Assembly (NCBI GenBank): GCA_017542475.1
Contig: JAFXXD010000031.1
Location: 1-64,000 of the forward strand
Length of the DNA: 64,000 bases
Reading direction: 5' to 3'
Source: Ruminococcus sp.
GTDB taxonomy: Bacteria; Bacillota; Clostridia; Oscillospirales; Ruminococcaceae
The notes under the pieces are model-generated. The model searched no databases and was not told the origin of the DNA. It was given only the letters and a program-made list of their open reading frames with translations. A program made the position numbers and the translations under genes. Positions 44,142-53,828 of the stretch are shown one piece after another; position 1 is the stretch's first letter; each line of letters opens with the position of its first letter.

Positions 44142-45026
44142 TTATGTGGTACGCTGTTCCCGAGCTCTCATTATATCAGCGGCTATCTGCGCTTTCAGCT
44201 CGTCGAGCGAACCGAACTTCATCTCGGGACGGATAAAGCCCCTGAAGCGGACATCGACGCTTTTGCCGTATAGGTCGCCGCTGTAGCCGATGATGTGTGT
44301 CTCCGCAAGCGGCTTCTCTGCACCGACCGTCGGCTTCACGCCTATATCCGTTACCGCCGCACAGGTGCGACCGTTCACGGTCACCTCCGTGCTGTATACG
44401 CCGTATCTCGGGACAAGCTGTCCCTCCGCGAAATGCTGATTTATCGTCGGGAAGCCGAGAGTTCTGCCGATGTGGTTGCCGTCCGTGACCGTCGCATTTA
44501 TGAAATACGCAGAGCCGAGAAGCTCATTTGCCGCAGTGATATCGCCGCTCAGCAGAAGCTCCCTTATTCGGCTCGAGGAAACCGTTTCGCCGTCCAGCTT
44601 TACGCTGTCAACGACCTCAACTTCAAAGCCGTAACGCTTTCCGAAGCCGATGAGCTCCTGCGCGCCGCATGAGGCGTCCCTGCCGAATCTGAAATCATTA
44701 CCGCAGCATACATAGGCTGCGTTCATTCGCTCGTGAAGTATTCGCGACGCAAATTCCTCGCCCGATAGTCCGCACACCGTATCAAACGGCGGAAAATCAG
44801 TCCGTACAACGCCGCACTCGTTCAAGAGCCTTATCTTCGCTCGCTGTCCGTAGATATAGCCCGACGCACCGCCTGCTTTGCGCAGTACGCTCCCCGGCTC
44901 AAAGGTGAAAGCCGACGGGACAAGCCCGTTTTTACGCTGCTCACACGCCGCCCTGAGCACCGCCCTGTGTCCGAGGTGGACGCCGTCGAAAAGTCCCAGC
45001 GCGACCGCTGTTTTCTTACGTTCCAT
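44142..45026 (-). CDS. ribF: riboflavin kinase / FAD synthetase
   Basis: 294 residues. The N-terminal FMN adenylyltransferase domain has GLFDGVHLGHRAVL with the HxGH motif and SSSRIRELL; the C-terminal riboflavin kinase domain has GRTLGFPTINQ and RYGVYSTEV. It makes FMN and FAD from riboflavin. Last gene of the nusA-infB operon, three bases after truB, as usual in Firmicutes. Slightly short but complete. Confidence 0.95.
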   Translation of the reverse strand: MERKKTAVALGLFDGVHLGHRAVLRAACEQRKNGLVPSAFTFEPGSVLRKAGGASGYIYGQRAKIRLLNECGVVRTDFPPFDTVCGLSGEEFASRILHERMNAAYVCCGNDFRFGRDASCGAQELIGFGKRYGFEVEVVDSVKLDGETVSSSRIRELLLSGDITAANELLGSAYFINATVTDGNHIGRTLGFPTINQHFAEGQLVPRYGVYSTEVTVNGRTCAAVTDIGVKPTVGAEKPLAETHIIGYSGDLYGKSVDVRFRGFIRPEMKFGSLDELKAQIAADIMRAREQRTT

Positions 45027-45029
45027 AGC

Positions 45030-45923
45030 TCACCCCAGATTCTTCGCCACGCGCAGTATGCCGTCCTCAAAGTCGGCGAGCGCGGTGCCGATGAAGGCTC
45101 CGTCGCTGCCGTAGACAGCGTAATCCGTCACGCCCTGCTTTATATCGTGTACCCGCGCAAGGTCAAGCTTGACGCCGTTGCGGTACATTCTCGTCTGCGC
45201 CTCGTTGAGCTTAAGCCTCGGGAGCTTCACGAACACTCGCTCTATCGGGAGTATCAGCTCTTCGAGCCTGTCCTCGCCGCGTGCCTGCTGTATCTGCTCA
45301 AAAGTGAAGCATTCGCCGAGCGTGAAGCCGCCCGAGCTCGTCCGCACGAGCGAGGTCATCACTCCGCCGCAGCCGAGCCTTTCGCCTATGTCATTTATTA
45401 TAGTGCGGATATACGTGCCCTTGCCGCATGAGATGTCGAGCACGCCCTCGCGGGTCGCCTCGTCGTAGCTGACGAGGTCAATGCCGTATACCGTTATCGG
45501 GCGCGGCTCGCGCTCGACCTCAACTCCCTTGCGGGCGAGGTCGTAAAGCCTCTGACCGTTCACCTGCACCGCCGAATACATCGGCGGGAGCTGCATGATA
45601 TCTCCGATAAACTCGGGTATCACCGCTCTCAGAGCGTCATCCGTGACTGCGCTGTCCGAGCGGGTCAGAACCTCGCCCGTGATGTCCTGCGTGTCGGTGG
45701 TCTCACCGAGACGGAAGCCCGCTCGGTAGCTCTTGGTGTTGTCGGGCATAATGTCGCACGCCTTCGTTGCCGTGCCCACGAAAACGGGCAGAACTCCCGT
45801 AGCCATGGGGTCGAGAGTGCCGCCGTGCCCGAGCCGCCGCTCGCGCAGTATGCCTCTCAGCTTCGCGACGACGTCGAACGACGTGAAGCCCGCGGGCTTG
45901 TTGACGCACAGTATGCCGTTCAT
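45030..45923 (-). CDS. truB: tRNA pseudouridine-55 synthase
   Basis: 297 residues from the ATG at 45923; a long in-frame extension runs through nrnA and lacks a ribosome site. Catalytic D38 in GHGGTLDPMATG. Other blocks: NGILCVNKPAGFTS, KSYRAGFRLGETTDTQD and CGKGTYIRTI. Makes pseudouridine-55 in the T-loop of tRNAs. Start overlaps the nrnA stop by one base (TGATG). Confidence 0.96.
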   Translation of the reverse strand: MNGILCVNKPAGFTSFDVVAKLRGILRERRLGHGGTLDPMATGVLPVFVGTATKACDIMPDNTKSYRAGFRLGETTDTQDITGEVLTRSDSAVTDDALRAVIPEFIGDIMQLPPMYSAVQVNGQRLYDLARKGVEVEREPRPITVYGIDLVSYDEATREGVLDISCGKGTYIRTIINDIGERLGCGGVMTSLVRTSSGGFTLGECFTFEQIQQARGEDRLEELILPIERVFVKLPRLKLNEAQTRMYRNGVKLDLARVHDIKQGVTDYAVYGSDGAFIGTALADFEDGILRVAKNLG

Positions 45924-46873
45924 CAGCCGAGCGCCTTTCTGACGGTCTCTATCAGCATTTTCTTTACCTCTTCGAGCTCGCCCTCGACGGTGCAGCCCGC
46001 AGCCTTCGCGTGACCGCCTCCGCCTATGGTCTGGCATATGGTCGAGACATTGACCTCGTCAGCCGAGCGGAACGAGCACTTGAACACGTTGGGCTCGCGC
46101 TCGCGCATAAGAATGCCGACCTCGGTATTCTCGAGCTGTATAGTCAGCGGAGCAAAGCCCTCGAGCTCGTCGGGGCTTATCCCCAGCTCCTTCATCATAT
46201 CCTGTGTTACCGCCACCACGGCGAGCTTGCCGCCGAGGTGCTCCTCCATCAGCTCCGAGACCTTCGCCTCGAGCTTCATTCTGCCGAGCGACTTTACCTC
46301 GAACATATAGCGGTTTATCCTTGCGAAGTTGATATCGTAGCTGCGCTTCATCTCCGCCGCTATCTCGTGAGCGCGGGGAGTTGTGCAGTCGTAGCGGAAG
46401 CAGCCCGAATCCGTGGCTATTCCTGTATACAGGCACATAGCACAGTGCTTGGTGATATTCACGCCCATATACTTGCCGAGGTCGTAGATTATCTCGCACG
46501 CTGCCGTCGCCTTCTCGCGCAGAAGAGTCTTTTCCGCATAGTCCCTGTTGGACTCGTGGTGGTCGATGCACAGCTGCACCTTGTCGCCGTATATCTCGGC
46601 ATATTTGCCCATAAGCTTGACGTCCGCGATATCCACCGCGATTACCGTCTTGGGCTCGAAGTCCTCGCCCGCGCCGACGCTTGTCATAAAGTCGTAGCGC
46701 GACGGGAAAACGTCGCTGCACACGACTCTGCTGCGTATGCCGAGCTCGGCAAGAATGTCTTTGAGTCCGAAGCCTGCACCGATACAGTCGCCGTCGGGAC
46801 TCTGGTGAGTGATTATGACAGCATCCTCGCAGTTGCGCAGGAAGGTCTCTGTCTCACTGAAACCAATATACAT
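45923..46873 (-). CDS. nrnA: DHH phosphoesterase, NrnA type
   Basis: 316 residues from the ATG at 46873 with AAAGAGGTG upstream. DHH domain motifs: THQSPDGDCIGA, VDIADVKLMG, CIDHHESN and a later CxYTGIATDSG; the C-terminal DHHA1 domain ends in the GGGHAKAAG motif. Degrades short RNA oligomers and pAp. Between rbfA and truB, the common Firmicutes position. Confidence 0.93.
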   Translation of the reverse strand: MYIGFSETETFLRNCEDAVIITHQSPDGDCIGAGFGLKDILAELGIRSRVVCSDVFPSRYDFMTSVGAGEDFEPKTVIAVDIADVKLMGKYAEIYGDKVQLCIDHHESNRDYAEKTLLREKATAACEIIYDLGKYMGVNITKHCAMCLYTGIATDSGCFRYDCTTPRAHEIAAEMKRSYDINFARINRYMFEVKSLGRMKLEAKVSELMEEHLGGKLAVVAVTQDMMKELGISPDELEGFAPLTIQLENTEVGILMREREPNVFKCSFRSADEVNVSTICQTIGGGGHAKAAGCTVEGELEEVKKMLIETVRKALG

Positions 46874-46896
46874 AAATGCACCTCTTTCGGTTTCTG

Positions 46897-47238
46897 TCAA
46901 TCAAGTAGGTCGTTGAGCTTTTTGCTTATCTCCGCGCTGCGCTCGATGGAGTTGTCAGCCACGAACGTCAGCTCGGGCGACTTTCTCATCTTCAGGCGGT
47001 GGAAAAGCTCTCGCCTTATGAAGCCCGCCGCGCTTTTCAGTCCCGCGACCGACTCCTTGGTACGCTCAATGCCGTCAAGGCTCGAGACATATATCTTGCA
47101 GCTCGACATATCGCCCGACAGGTCAGCTCTCACTATGGTTAGCAGCTTGTCGATGCGCGGGTCCTTCAGCTCGCGCAGTATAGCGGTCATCTCGCGCTTG
47201 ATGTCCTCAGCCATGCGGCTGTTCTTAAAATTAGGCAT
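46897..47238 (-). CDS. rbfA: 30S ribosome-binding factor A
   Basis: 113 residues, usual length. KH-like fold with the blocks RMAEDIKREMTAILRELKDPR, SGDMSSCKIYVS and FIRRELFHRLKMRKSPEL. Helps late maturation of the small ribosomal subunit. Ribosome site AGAGG before the ATG. In the nusA-infB operon. Confidence 0.95.
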   Translation of the reverse strand: MPNFKNSRMAEDIKREMTAILRELKDPRIDKLLTIVRADLSGDMSSCKIYVSSLDGIERTKESVAGLKSAAGFIRRELFHRLKMRKSPELTFVADNSIERSAEISKKLNDLLD

Positions 47239-47250
47239 AGCTTACCTCTT

Positions 47251-47637
47251 TCAGATATTTACGGTGAAGCCGCCGTCCTCGGTCTCGGAATGCTCTTCCT
47301 CCTGCTTTTCCTCGCCGTCGAAGTACTCGCCTTCCTTTGCCTCCTCGACGTCAGCCTCGACCTTGGTATAGTCGGGGAGCTCCTCGTCGCCCTCCTCGTA
47401 GTAGATGTCGGCGAACTTCGGGTATTCGGGCTCAAGCTCGACATCTCGCACCGGTCGTTCAACTCCCATCAGGTCGTTGGGGAAATCCTCCTCCTGCTCG
47501 ACGGGGCTGCACTGACCGAGCAGGATCTTTTTTACGGACTCGAAAAAGAAGATGTCTATCGGTCCGAAATCCTCCCATGCCAGCGCCTCGTTGCAATACT
47601 GGATCATATCCGCATTGCTCATTCTCTCTGTGTCCAT
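47251..47637 (-). CDS. acidic protein of unknown function between infB and rbfA
   Basis: 128 residues with a good AGGAGG ribosome site. The N-terminal part (1-45) is folded-looking (NADMIQYCNEALAWEDFGPI, DIFFFESVKKILLG); the rest is an acidic, probably disordered tail, rich in Glu and Asp. No membrane segment. Bacillus has ylxP in this slot, but this protein does not resemble it. Being inside the translation operon and having a folded start suggests a ribosome- or RNA-linked job, but this is inference. It may be limited to close relatives. Confidence 0.65.
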   Translation of the reverse strand: MDTERMSNADMIQYCNEALAWEDFGPIDIFFFESVKKILLGQCSPVEQEEDFPNDLMGVERPVRDVELEPEYPKFADIYYEEGDEELPDYTKVEADVEEAKEGEYFDGEEKQEEEHSETEDGGFTVNI

Positions 47638-47709
47638 TGAATGATCCTCCTCTCGCCGAGGTATACTCGGCTGATTTTTGGTTTATCCCTATATTTTCAT
47701 TTTATTCTT

Positions 47710-47804
47710 TGCGGAGCGCCTGACGCTATGCGGGGCTTCGCCCCACACCCCACCAGAGGCGCTGCCTCTGGACTCTGCCAAAGGGACATAGTCCCTTTGG
47801 AATC
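47710..47804. repeat. family C hairpin chain
   Basis: GGGGCTTCGCCCC, CCAGAGGCGCTGCCTCTGG and CCAAAGGGACATAGTCCCTTTGG in a row. The last hairpin is like those at 4.4 and 27.4 kb. It lies inside the translation operon, between infB and the acidic gene, so it will be transcribed. Confidence 0.7.
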
Positions 47805-47821
47805 CCGATATGTTTCTAACC

Positions 47822-50506
47822 TTAGTCTTCTCTATACTCCTCGACCATATAAGCCTCGAAGATATCGCCTTCCTTGACGTCGCTGAACTTTTCAAGGCTG
47901 ATACCGCACTCGTAGCCCTCGGCTACCTCCTTGGCGTCGTCCTTGAAGCGCTTCAGACCTGATATCTTGTCGTCCGCGATGATGATACCGTCGCGCACAA
48001 CGCGTATCTGGCAGCCTCTTGTTACCTTGCCGCCCAGCACGTAGCTTCCCGCTACCATACCTACGTTGGATATCTTGTATACCTGACGAACCTCTGCACG
48101 TCCGAGCTCTACATCGCGGTACTTCGGAGCGAGCATACCCTTCATAGCCGTGGATATCTCCTCGATAGCGTCGTAGATGATACGGTAGAGGCGGATATCA
48201 ACGCCGTCGCGCTCTGCATTCTCAGCCGCAACGGGGTCGGGACGCACATTGAAGCCTACGATGATTGCGTTTGAAGCCGCCGCGAGCATTACGTCGCTCT
48301 CCTTGACAGCGCCGACTGCTCCGTGGATAACTCTTACTCTTACCTCGTTGTTCGAGAGCTTTTCGAGCGACTGCTTTACAGCCTCTACAGAGCCCTGAAC
48401 GTCTGCCTTGACGATAATCGGGAGCTCCTTTATCTCGCCCTCGGCTATCTGGCTGAACAGGTTGTCGAGCGTTACCTTGCGGTACTGGTTGAACTGCTCC
48501 TGCTTCTGCTCGTGCTTTCTCTGCTCTACGAGCTCGCGGGCAAGTCTCTCGTCCTCAACAGCGTTGAAGATGTCGCCTGCGCTCGGGACCTCTGCAAGTC
48601 CCGTTATCTCAACAGGTACGGACGGACCTGCGGTCTTGACCGTTCTGCCCTTGTCGTTGGTCATCACGCGGACACGTCCTACGGCTGTGCCTGCGATGAG
48701 TACGTCGCCCTGCTTGAGAGTACCGTTCTGCACGAGAAGGGTCGCGATAGGACCTCTGCCCTTGTCGAGACGAGCCTCGATGACAGTACCCTTTGCAAGT
48801 CTGTCGGGGTTAGCCTTGAGCTCCTGCACCTCGGCTACGAGGAGCACGTTCTCGAGGAGCTCGTCAATGCCCTGACCCGTCTTAGCCGAAACGGGAACGC
48901 AGATAACGTCGCCGCCCCAGTCCTCGCATACGAGGTCGTACTTGGTGAGCTCTTCCTTTATCTTGTCGGGGTTTGCACCCTCCTTATCCATCTTGTTGAT
49001 GGCTACGATTATCTGTACGCCCGCGGATTTCGCGTGGTTGATGGACTCTATCGTCTGCGGCATGATACCGTCATCTGCGGCAACCACGAGGATAGCGATA
49101 TCAGTGATGTTCGCACCTCTTGCACGCATTGACGTGAACGCCTCGTGTCCGGGGGTATCAAGGAAGGTGATGTCCTTGCCCTGTACATTTACCTGATAAG
49201 CACCGATGTGCTGTGTGATACCGCCTGCCTCGCCCGCGGCAACGTGAGCGTTTCTGATGCGGTCGAGTATGGAAGTCTTACCGTGGTCAACGTGTCCCAT
49301 AACTACGACTACGGGGCAGCGCGGCTGGAGGTTTGTATCGTCGTCGTCGGTGTCGTCGATGAGGCGCTCCTCGATGGTGACGATGACCTCCTTCTCGACC
49401 TTAGCACCGAGCTCCTCGGCTACGAGGGACGCGGTATCGAAGTCTATCTCCTGATTTATGGCAGCCATTACGCCGAGACCCATCAGCTTCTTGATGACCT
49501 CGGTAGCGGTAGCCTTCAGACGTGTAGCGAGCTCGCCGACAGTGATGCTCTCGGGTATCATTACCTTCAGCTGCTGCTTTCTTGCACGCTCGAGCTCGAG
49601 CCTCTTCAGCTTCTCAGCCTCAGACTCCTTCTTGCTGAACTGCTGGCGTGTTCTCTGCTGTGATTTCTGATTTATCTTCTGCTTCTTCGAGCTGTAGTTC
49701 TCGCCGCCGTGCTTGTTGGAGTTAGCCATATTGTCGTAGCGCTCGTTGTACTTGTCGAGGTCTACGTAGCTTCCTCTCGTATCTACGGTGCGTCTCTGTG
49801 TAGCTGTGGAAGCCGTCTCGGACGAGAAGCTGGTGTTGAGCTTCGAGCTCTCGCCTCTGTCTCGCGCCTTGACCTGCTCCTTCTTCTCGTGCTTCTTGGG
49901 CTTGGGAGGCTCGGCAGGTGCCTTTGCGGGCTCCTTCTTTGCGGGCTCAGCCTTTACAGCGGGCTTCTCCTCAGCCTTGGGAGCCTCAGCCTTCTTCGCG
50001 GGCTTTGCCTCTGCGGCAGGCTTTTCAGCAGCCTTAGCGGGCTTCTCAGCCTTGGGCTCTGCCTTTTCGGTCTTAGCCGCGCTCTTCTTCTCAGCCGCGG
50101 GCTTCTCGGCAGCCGCTGCCGCCTTCTTCTTCGGAGCAGCCTTTGCCTCGTCCGACTTCTCAGTCTTCTCGGTCTTAGCCGCCGTTTTCTTCTCGGCTGC
50201 TGCCTTCTTCTCGGCAGCGGGCTTCTCCTCGGCTGTTTCCTTCTTCTTTGTTGTTTTCTTCTCGGGCTTGGGCTCTTCCTTGCGCTCGGGACGGGGATCG
50301 CTCTTGGAAGCGAAATACTCGTCGAAGGACTTAACAGCGTTGAGCTTGGTGTAGTGCTCGAGCACAACGTTCATCTCGTCCTCGGTGAGACCCGTCGAAG
50401 CCTTCTTCTTAGTATCGCCCTTGCCTGCGAAGAAGTCGATTATATCCTGCGAAGCGACGTTAAGGTCCTTCGCGGCGTCGCTCAGTTTTATCTTTTTTGT
50501 TGCCAT
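47822..50506 (-). CDS. infB: translation initiation factor IF-2
   Basis: 894 residues from the ATG at 50506 (GGAGG eleven bases upstream; the first in-frame TTG overlaps that site). The N-terminal IF2N domain is followed by a long Lys/Ala/Glu/Pro linker (about 75-215), a second IF2N region ([19 protein letters not shown]) and the G domain: G1 [10 protein letters not shown]3 DTPGHEAF, G4 NKMDKEG. C-terminal domains bind fMet-tRNA. The Ala/Lys linker repeat is lineage-specific in length. Confidence 0.97.
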   Translation of the reverse strand: MATKKIKLSDAAKDLNVASQDIIDFFAGKGDTKKKASTGLTEDEMNVVLEHYTKLNAVKSFDEYFASKSDPRPERKEEPKPEKKTTKKKETAEEKPAAEKKAAAEKKTAAKTEKTEKSDEAKAAPKKKAAAAAEKPAAEKKSAAKTEKAEPKAEKPAKAAEKPAAEAKPAKKAEAPKAEEKPAVKAEPAKKEPAKAPAEPPKPKKHEKKEQVKARDRGESSKLNTSFSSETASTATQRRTVDTRGSYVDLDKYNERYDNMANSNKHGGENYSSKKQKINQKSQQRTRQQFSKKESEAEKLKRLELERARKQQLKVMIPESITVGELATRLKATATEVIKKLMGLGVMAAINQEIDFDTASLVAEELGAKVEKEVIVTIEERLIDDTDDDDTNLQPRCPVVVVMGHVDHGKTSILDRIRNAHVAAGEAGGITQHIGAYQVNVQGKDITFLDTPGHEAFTSMRARGANITDIAILVVAADDGIMPQTIESINHAKSAGVQIIVAINKMDKEGANPDKIKEELTKYDLVCEDWGGDVICVPVSAKTGQGIDELLENVLLVAEVQELKANPDRLAKGTVIEARLDKGRGPIATLLVQNGTLKQGDVLIAGTAVGRVRVMTNDKGRTVKTAGPSVPVEITGLAEVPSAGDIFNAVEDERLARELVEQRKHEQKQEQFNQYRKVTLDNLFSQIAEGEIKELPIIVKADVQGSVEAVKQSLEKLSNNEVRVRVIHGAVGAVKESDVMLAAASNAIIVGFNVRPDPVAAENAERDGVDIRLYRIIYDAIEEISTAMKGMLAPKYRDVELGRAEVRQVYKISNVGMVAGSYVLGGKVTRGCQIRVVRDGIIIADDKISGLKRFKDDAKEVAEGYECGISLEKFSDVKEGDIFEAYMVEEYRED

Positions 50507-50567
50507 ATATTGCAGTACCTCCAATTATCGTAAAAAGTGTATCATCTATATAAACACTTCTGAGGTG

Positions 50568-50882
50568 TTATTTTTGGATCTTTTTGATGAACCCGTTCGC
50601 AAAGCCCTCGTCGCAGACGGCTATCACCGCGGTCTCCTTGCCGCAGAGCCGTCCCATCTCGTCCTTTGCGAGCTCGGTGCGAAGGTGCGCGACCTCATAT
50701 CTGCCGCACACGAAATCCACTTCCTTGAGAGTTTTCGGTGAGGCGTCACAGGCGGTGAGCACGCAGAACGCCTTGCCGTCCTTTACCGCGTCCATCGAGC
50801 TGTCGAAGCCCTTTACCGCCCTGCCTGCCTTTATGCATATTGTGAGCAGGTCAGCTGTTTTCCGTTTCTTTTCTGAGCTCAT
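50568..50882 (-). CDS. ylxQ: L7Ae/L30e-family RNA-binding protein YlxQ
   Basis: 104 residues. L7Ae fold: ADLLTICIKAGRAVKGFDSSM, FCVLTACDASPKTLK and the C-terminal IAVCDEGFANGFIKKI. Binds kink-turn RNA in this family. Sits between ylxR and infB as in Bacillus. The start overlaps the ylxR end by 32 bases. Confidence 0.9.
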   Translation of the reverse strand: MSSEKKRKTADLLTICIKAGRAVKGFDSSMDAVKDGKAFCVLTACDASPKTLKEVDFVCGRYEVAHLRTELAKDEMGRLCGKETAVIAVCDEGFANGFIKKIQK

Positions 50883-51132
50883 CAGCCATCACCTCATAAA
50901 CGCTCTCGTCTATCCTGCATGAGAATGTCTTCTCGAATCTGCGTGCCTTGCGTGCCCTGTCGAAGCACTCGGTGCTCCTGCAGATGTAAGCTCCTCTGCC
51001 GTTCTTCTTGCCGACAAAGTCGAGGCTTATCTCTCCCTCGGGCGACTTCACCACGCGCATAAGCTCCTTCTTCGGCTTCATTTCGTTACAGCCGAGGCAC
51101 ATTCTCATCGGTATCTTCTTAGGCTTCATCAT
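50851..51132 (-). CDS. ylxR: YlxR-family RNA-binding protein
   Basis: 93 residues. The core RMCLGCNEMKPKKELMRVV and GRGAYICRS with two Cys pairs is typical of YlxR (DUF448). It is found right after nusA in most Firmicutes; recent work in Bacillus links YlxR to nucleoid association and RNA contacts, though its function is not settled. A second ATG one codon downstream is an equally good start. Confidence 0.92.
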   Translation of the reverse strand: MMKPKKIPMRMCLGCNEMKPKKELMRVVKSPEGEISLDFVGKKNGRGAYICRSTECFDRARKARRFEKTFSCRIDESVYEVMADELRKETENS

Positions 51133-52294
51133 TTTCCTCAGATGCTTCCTCCGCTGACACCTCAGCCTCTGTCTCCTCGGGAGCCTCCTCCTCGTATGTC
51201 TCCTTTACAGGCGGAACATAGTCGGGGCTGAGTTCGGGAGCCTCATCGCCCGTGAGGTTGTCGAACTGGGGCTTGATGTCGATCTTGAAGCCCGTGAGCT
51301 TTGCCGCGAGCTTTGCATTCTGTCCCTTGTTGCCGATAGCGAGCGAGAGCTGATTGTTCGGTACGATAACGGTGCAGGTCTTCTCCTCCTCGGAGGTGAT
51401 GACCGTCTTGAGCACCTGTGCGGGAGCGAGCGCCCTTGTGATGAATTCCGCTGTATCCTCGCTCCACGGGATAATGTCTATCTTCTCGCCGCTGAGCTCG
51501 TTCACTACAGCGGTGATACGCGAGCGCTGAGGTCCTATGCACGCGCCGACAGCGTCAACGTTGTCGTCCTTCGACCATACGGCTATCTTCGTTCTCGAGC
51601 CTGCCTCACGCGATATGGACTTGACCTCTACCGTGCCGTCGTATATCTCGGGGACCTCGAGCTCGAACAGACGCTTTACGAGGTCCTTGTGAGTACGCGA
51701 TATCTTTACGATGGGCTTCTTTGTCTTGCCGACAATGCCCGTGATGTAGACCTTTACCTGCTTGCCCTCCTCGAGCACCTCGCCGGGTATCTGCTCGTTC
51801 TTGAAGAGGTAGAGCTCGGTGCCCTGATACTCGACCGTTACAGTGCCTCTGCCGGGCTCTATCTGCGATACGGTAGCGATTATGCAGTCGTGCTCCTTCT
51901 GCTCGAACTTGCCGAGCATCTGCTCACGGTTTATCTCGCGAAGGTCGCCCTTTATCGACTGCTTAGCCGAAAGAGCCGCCATTCTGCCGAGCTTGGAGAT
52001 GTCTATCTCCTTGAGTATCGTACCGCCGACGATAGCGTTGGGGTCGATAGTCCTTGCGACGTCGATGTTTATCTCGTTCTCGTCGATGGGCTCGTCGTCG
52101 ATTATCTCCTGAACGATGTACATTGCGAATTTCTTCTCCGCAGGGTCTATCTCGACTCTTATCCTGTCCTCGCTGTGAGGATATGCTCTCTTGGCGGCTT
52201 TGAGCATTGCCGACTTCACCTTCTCGATGAGAAGGTCTGTCTCAACGCTGTTTTCTTCGCCGAGCATTTTAAGTGCGTCGAAAAAGTTTTCCAT
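51119..52294 (-). CDS. nusA: transcription factor NusA
   Basis: 391 residues. N-terminal RNA polymerase-binding domain, S1 domain (about 130-200, CIIATVSQIEPGRGTVTVEY), and two KH domains (GACIGPQRSRITAVVNEL and SLAIGNKGQNAKLAAKL). An acidic Glu-rich tail follows the second KH. No AR repeats, which fits Gram-positive NusA. Ribosome site GGAGG. Confidence 0.97.
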   Translation of the reverse strand: MENFFDALKMLGEENSVETDLLIEKVKSAMLKAAKRAYPHSEDRIRVEIDPAEKKFAMYIVQEIIDDEPIDENEINIDVARTIDPNAIVGGTILKEIDISKLGRMAALSAKQSIKGDLREINREQMLGKFEQKEHDCIIATVSQIEPGRGTVTVEYQGTELYLFKNEQIPGEVLEEGKQVKVYITGIVGKTKKPIVKISRTHKDLVKRLFELEVPEIYDGTVEVKSISREAGSRTKIAVWSKDDNVDAVGACIGPQRSRITAVVNELSGEKIDIIPWSEDTAEFITRALAPAQVLKTVITSEEEKTCTVIVPNNQLSLAIGNKGQNAKLAAKLTGFKIDIKPQFDNLTGDEAPELSPDYVPPVKETYEEEAPEETEAEVSAEEASEENDEA

Positions 52295-52364
52295 TTGTTT
52301 TTCCTCCGTTTATATTATATTTACATTGAACTGAGTTTTATTATGCGGCTCTTGCTCCGACCTG

Positions 52365-52841
52365 TCAGTCGAAGTCGAACCACAGCTTTACGAAAGCGAT
52401 GTCCTCGAGCGGTATCACGCGCTCTGTGCCGTCCTCGTCCTTAACCGTGAGCTCGTTCTTATCTGCGCCGACGAGGTACGCGCATATCTCCTTCTCGCCG
52501 TCGATGCTGCGTATCAGCCGCACCCTCACCTTGTCGCCCTCGCAGACCTCGAAGTGGTCCTCCTTCAGGAGCTCCCTCTCCAGTCCCGCCGAGCCGACCT
52601 CCAGCATATACTGCTGAGGTATGGGGTCAGCCTCGTCGAGAACCTCGTTCACGGGCGCTGTCACCCTCTCGCAGTCCTCGATGGTGATGCCCTCGTCGCA
52701 GTCGATGAAGATGCGCAGGTACCACATTGCGCCCTCCTTGACGTAGTTGACGTCCCAGAGGTAGTAGCCGAGCGCGTCGGTGATGGGCTTCACGAGGTCG
52801 TAGACCTTTTTCTCTGTCCCTCCGAACTTTTTCAGCTTCAT
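52365..52841 (-). CDS. rimP: ribosome maturation factor RimP
   Basis: 158 residues from the ATG at 52841 with AAAGGAG eleven bases upstream. Two RimP domains: KPITDALGYYLWDVNYV, ERVTAPVNEVLDEADPIP and EVGSAGLERELLKE. Needed for 30S assembly. First gene of the nusA operon, with a promoter at 52959-52987. Confidence 0.95.
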   Translation of the reverse strand: MKLKKFGGTEKKVYDLVKPITDALGYYLWDVNYVKEGAMWYLRIFIDCDEGITIEDCERVTAPVNEVLDEADPIPQQYMLEVGSAGLERELLKEDHFEVCEGDKVRVRLIRSIDGEKEICAYLVGADKNELTVKDEDGTERVIPLEDIAFVKLWFDFD

Positions 52842-52874
52842 TCGGTGATTTTCTCCTTTCCTTCGATAGCTGTG

Positions 52875-52935
52875 CAATAGTCGTCGGGAGCACTTCTCCC
52901 GATACAATACGAAAGACCGGAGGTCTCCGGTCTTT
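52875..52935 (-). promoter_or_regulatory. two hairpins in the leader of the rimP-nusA operon
   Basis: On the minus strand, AAAGACCGGAG with CTCCGGTCTTT (52912-52935) is followed by TCGGGAG with CTCCCGA (52885-52902). No U-run follows the first, so it is not a clear terminator. It may stabilise the leader or take part in NusA feedback, but that is a guess. Confidence 0.5.
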
Positions 52936-52958
52936 AGCTTAACTATCATCTGTACATT

Positions 52959-52987
52959 ATTATAACACGCATTTACAGAAAAATCAA
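52959..52987 (-). promoter_or_regulatory. promoter of the rimP-nusA-infB operon
   Basis: -35 TTGATT (52982-52987), 17 bases, -10 TATAAT (52959-52964). The leader would be about 110 bases and holds two hairpins. Confidence 0.8.
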
Positions 52988-53033
52988 GTGTTTTCGGAGA
53001 TTTTTTCTAATTTTTCGCAGATTTTTTTCAGCG

Positions 53034-53073
53034 GGCAAAAAAATCGGTACCGAACGTCACATTCGGTACCGAT
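53034..53073 (-). terminator. terminator after the Ig-like anchored protein gene
   Basis: ATCGGTACCGAA (53043-53054) pairs with TTCGGTACCGAT (53062-53073); the minus strand continues with a run of seven T. Confidence 0.9.
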
Positions 53074-53082
53074 ATGTACATT

Positions 53083-53667
53083 TTATGCAATGCCTGCCGC
53101 GACTGTAGTTGTCGTGGTGACGGTCTCGCCGTCCGCGCCGAGGATAGATGTCGTAGCGACAGCAGGAGCATCAACTCCGCCAACGTTGACCTTTATCTCT
53201 ATCTCGATGTCGGGGTAGTTCTTGAAGCTGAGGACAATGTATGTCTGACCCTTCGACACGCCCGTGATATAGCCCGAAGCGTTAACTACGGCAATAGCGG
53301 GGTCGAGGGACTTCCACACCTCGTCGGATTCGCTCGTTCCTGCGTCGGGGTAAGCCTGTATTATCGGGACATCTGTCTCGCCGACCTCAAGGAAGAGCTC
53401 GCGCTTCGAGAGCTTGACGTTTGAAGCCTTGGGATTTACAGCGACTGTGGTCACCTCTGTGGTAGTCTCGGGCGGAGCGGTAACAACAGGCTCTGTCGCC
53501 ACCGTGGTAGTGGTAGTCTCAGCCTTTGAACTGCTTCCCTCGCCCATATTCTTCGTACATTTGGCAAGAAGCACAACAAACAGCAGCACTACGAACGCTA
53601 TGACTGCAAGCGCCCCCAGCTGCCTTTGTCTAAGCACTTTACGTGTAACACGCCTTCTGTTGTCCAT
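53083..53667 (-). CDS. membrane-anchored protein with Thr-rich linker and Ig-like domain
   Basis: 194 residues. A basic N-terminus and one membrane segment (about 17-36), a Thr/Glu/Val linker (about 48-78), then a BIG2-type bacterial Ig domain (about 82-165; KRELFLEVGETDVPIIQ, VWKSLDPAIAVVNASGYITGV) and a second Thr-rich tail. Extracellular side. No enzyme motif. The layout fits a cell-surface stalk or adhesion protein. Promoter and terminator are its own. Confidence 0.75.
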   Translation of the reverse strand: MDNRRRVTRKVLRQRQLGALAVIAFVVLLFVVLLAKCTKNMGEGSSSKAETTTTTVATEPVVTAPPETTTEVTTVAVNPKASNVKLSKRELFLEVGETDVPIIQAYPDAGTSESDEVWKSLDPAIAVVNASGYITGVSKGQTYIVLSFKNYPDIEIEIKVNVGGVDAPAVATTSILGADGETVTTTTTVAAGIA

Positions 53668-53722
53668 AGTTGATTCCTTCCTTTATGTTTATATCTTAAC
53701 AAAAGAATAATCCTTTGATAAC

Positions 53723-53751
53723 ATTATAACACAAGGGCTTAAAAAAGTCAC
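53723..53751 (-). promoter_or_regulatory. promoter of the Ig-like anchored protein gene
   Basis: -35 GTGACT (53746-53751), 17 bases, -10 TATAAT (53723-53728). Confidence 0.55.
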
Positions 53752-53828
53752 GCACTTTCAGAAATTTTTACACATTGCTGTAAAATCAGCTCGCGATTTG
53801 TAGATTGTGCACAAAGAAGAGCGTAGAC

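Noticed and set aside
45924-46037. N-terminal extension of truB by 38 codons
   Set aside because: Arg-rich shadow of nrnA; the ATG at 45923 matches the family's start.
49954-50367. Arg/Pro-rich 137-codon frame inside infB
   Set aside because: Shifted-frame shadow of the Lys/Ala-rich IF-2 linker.
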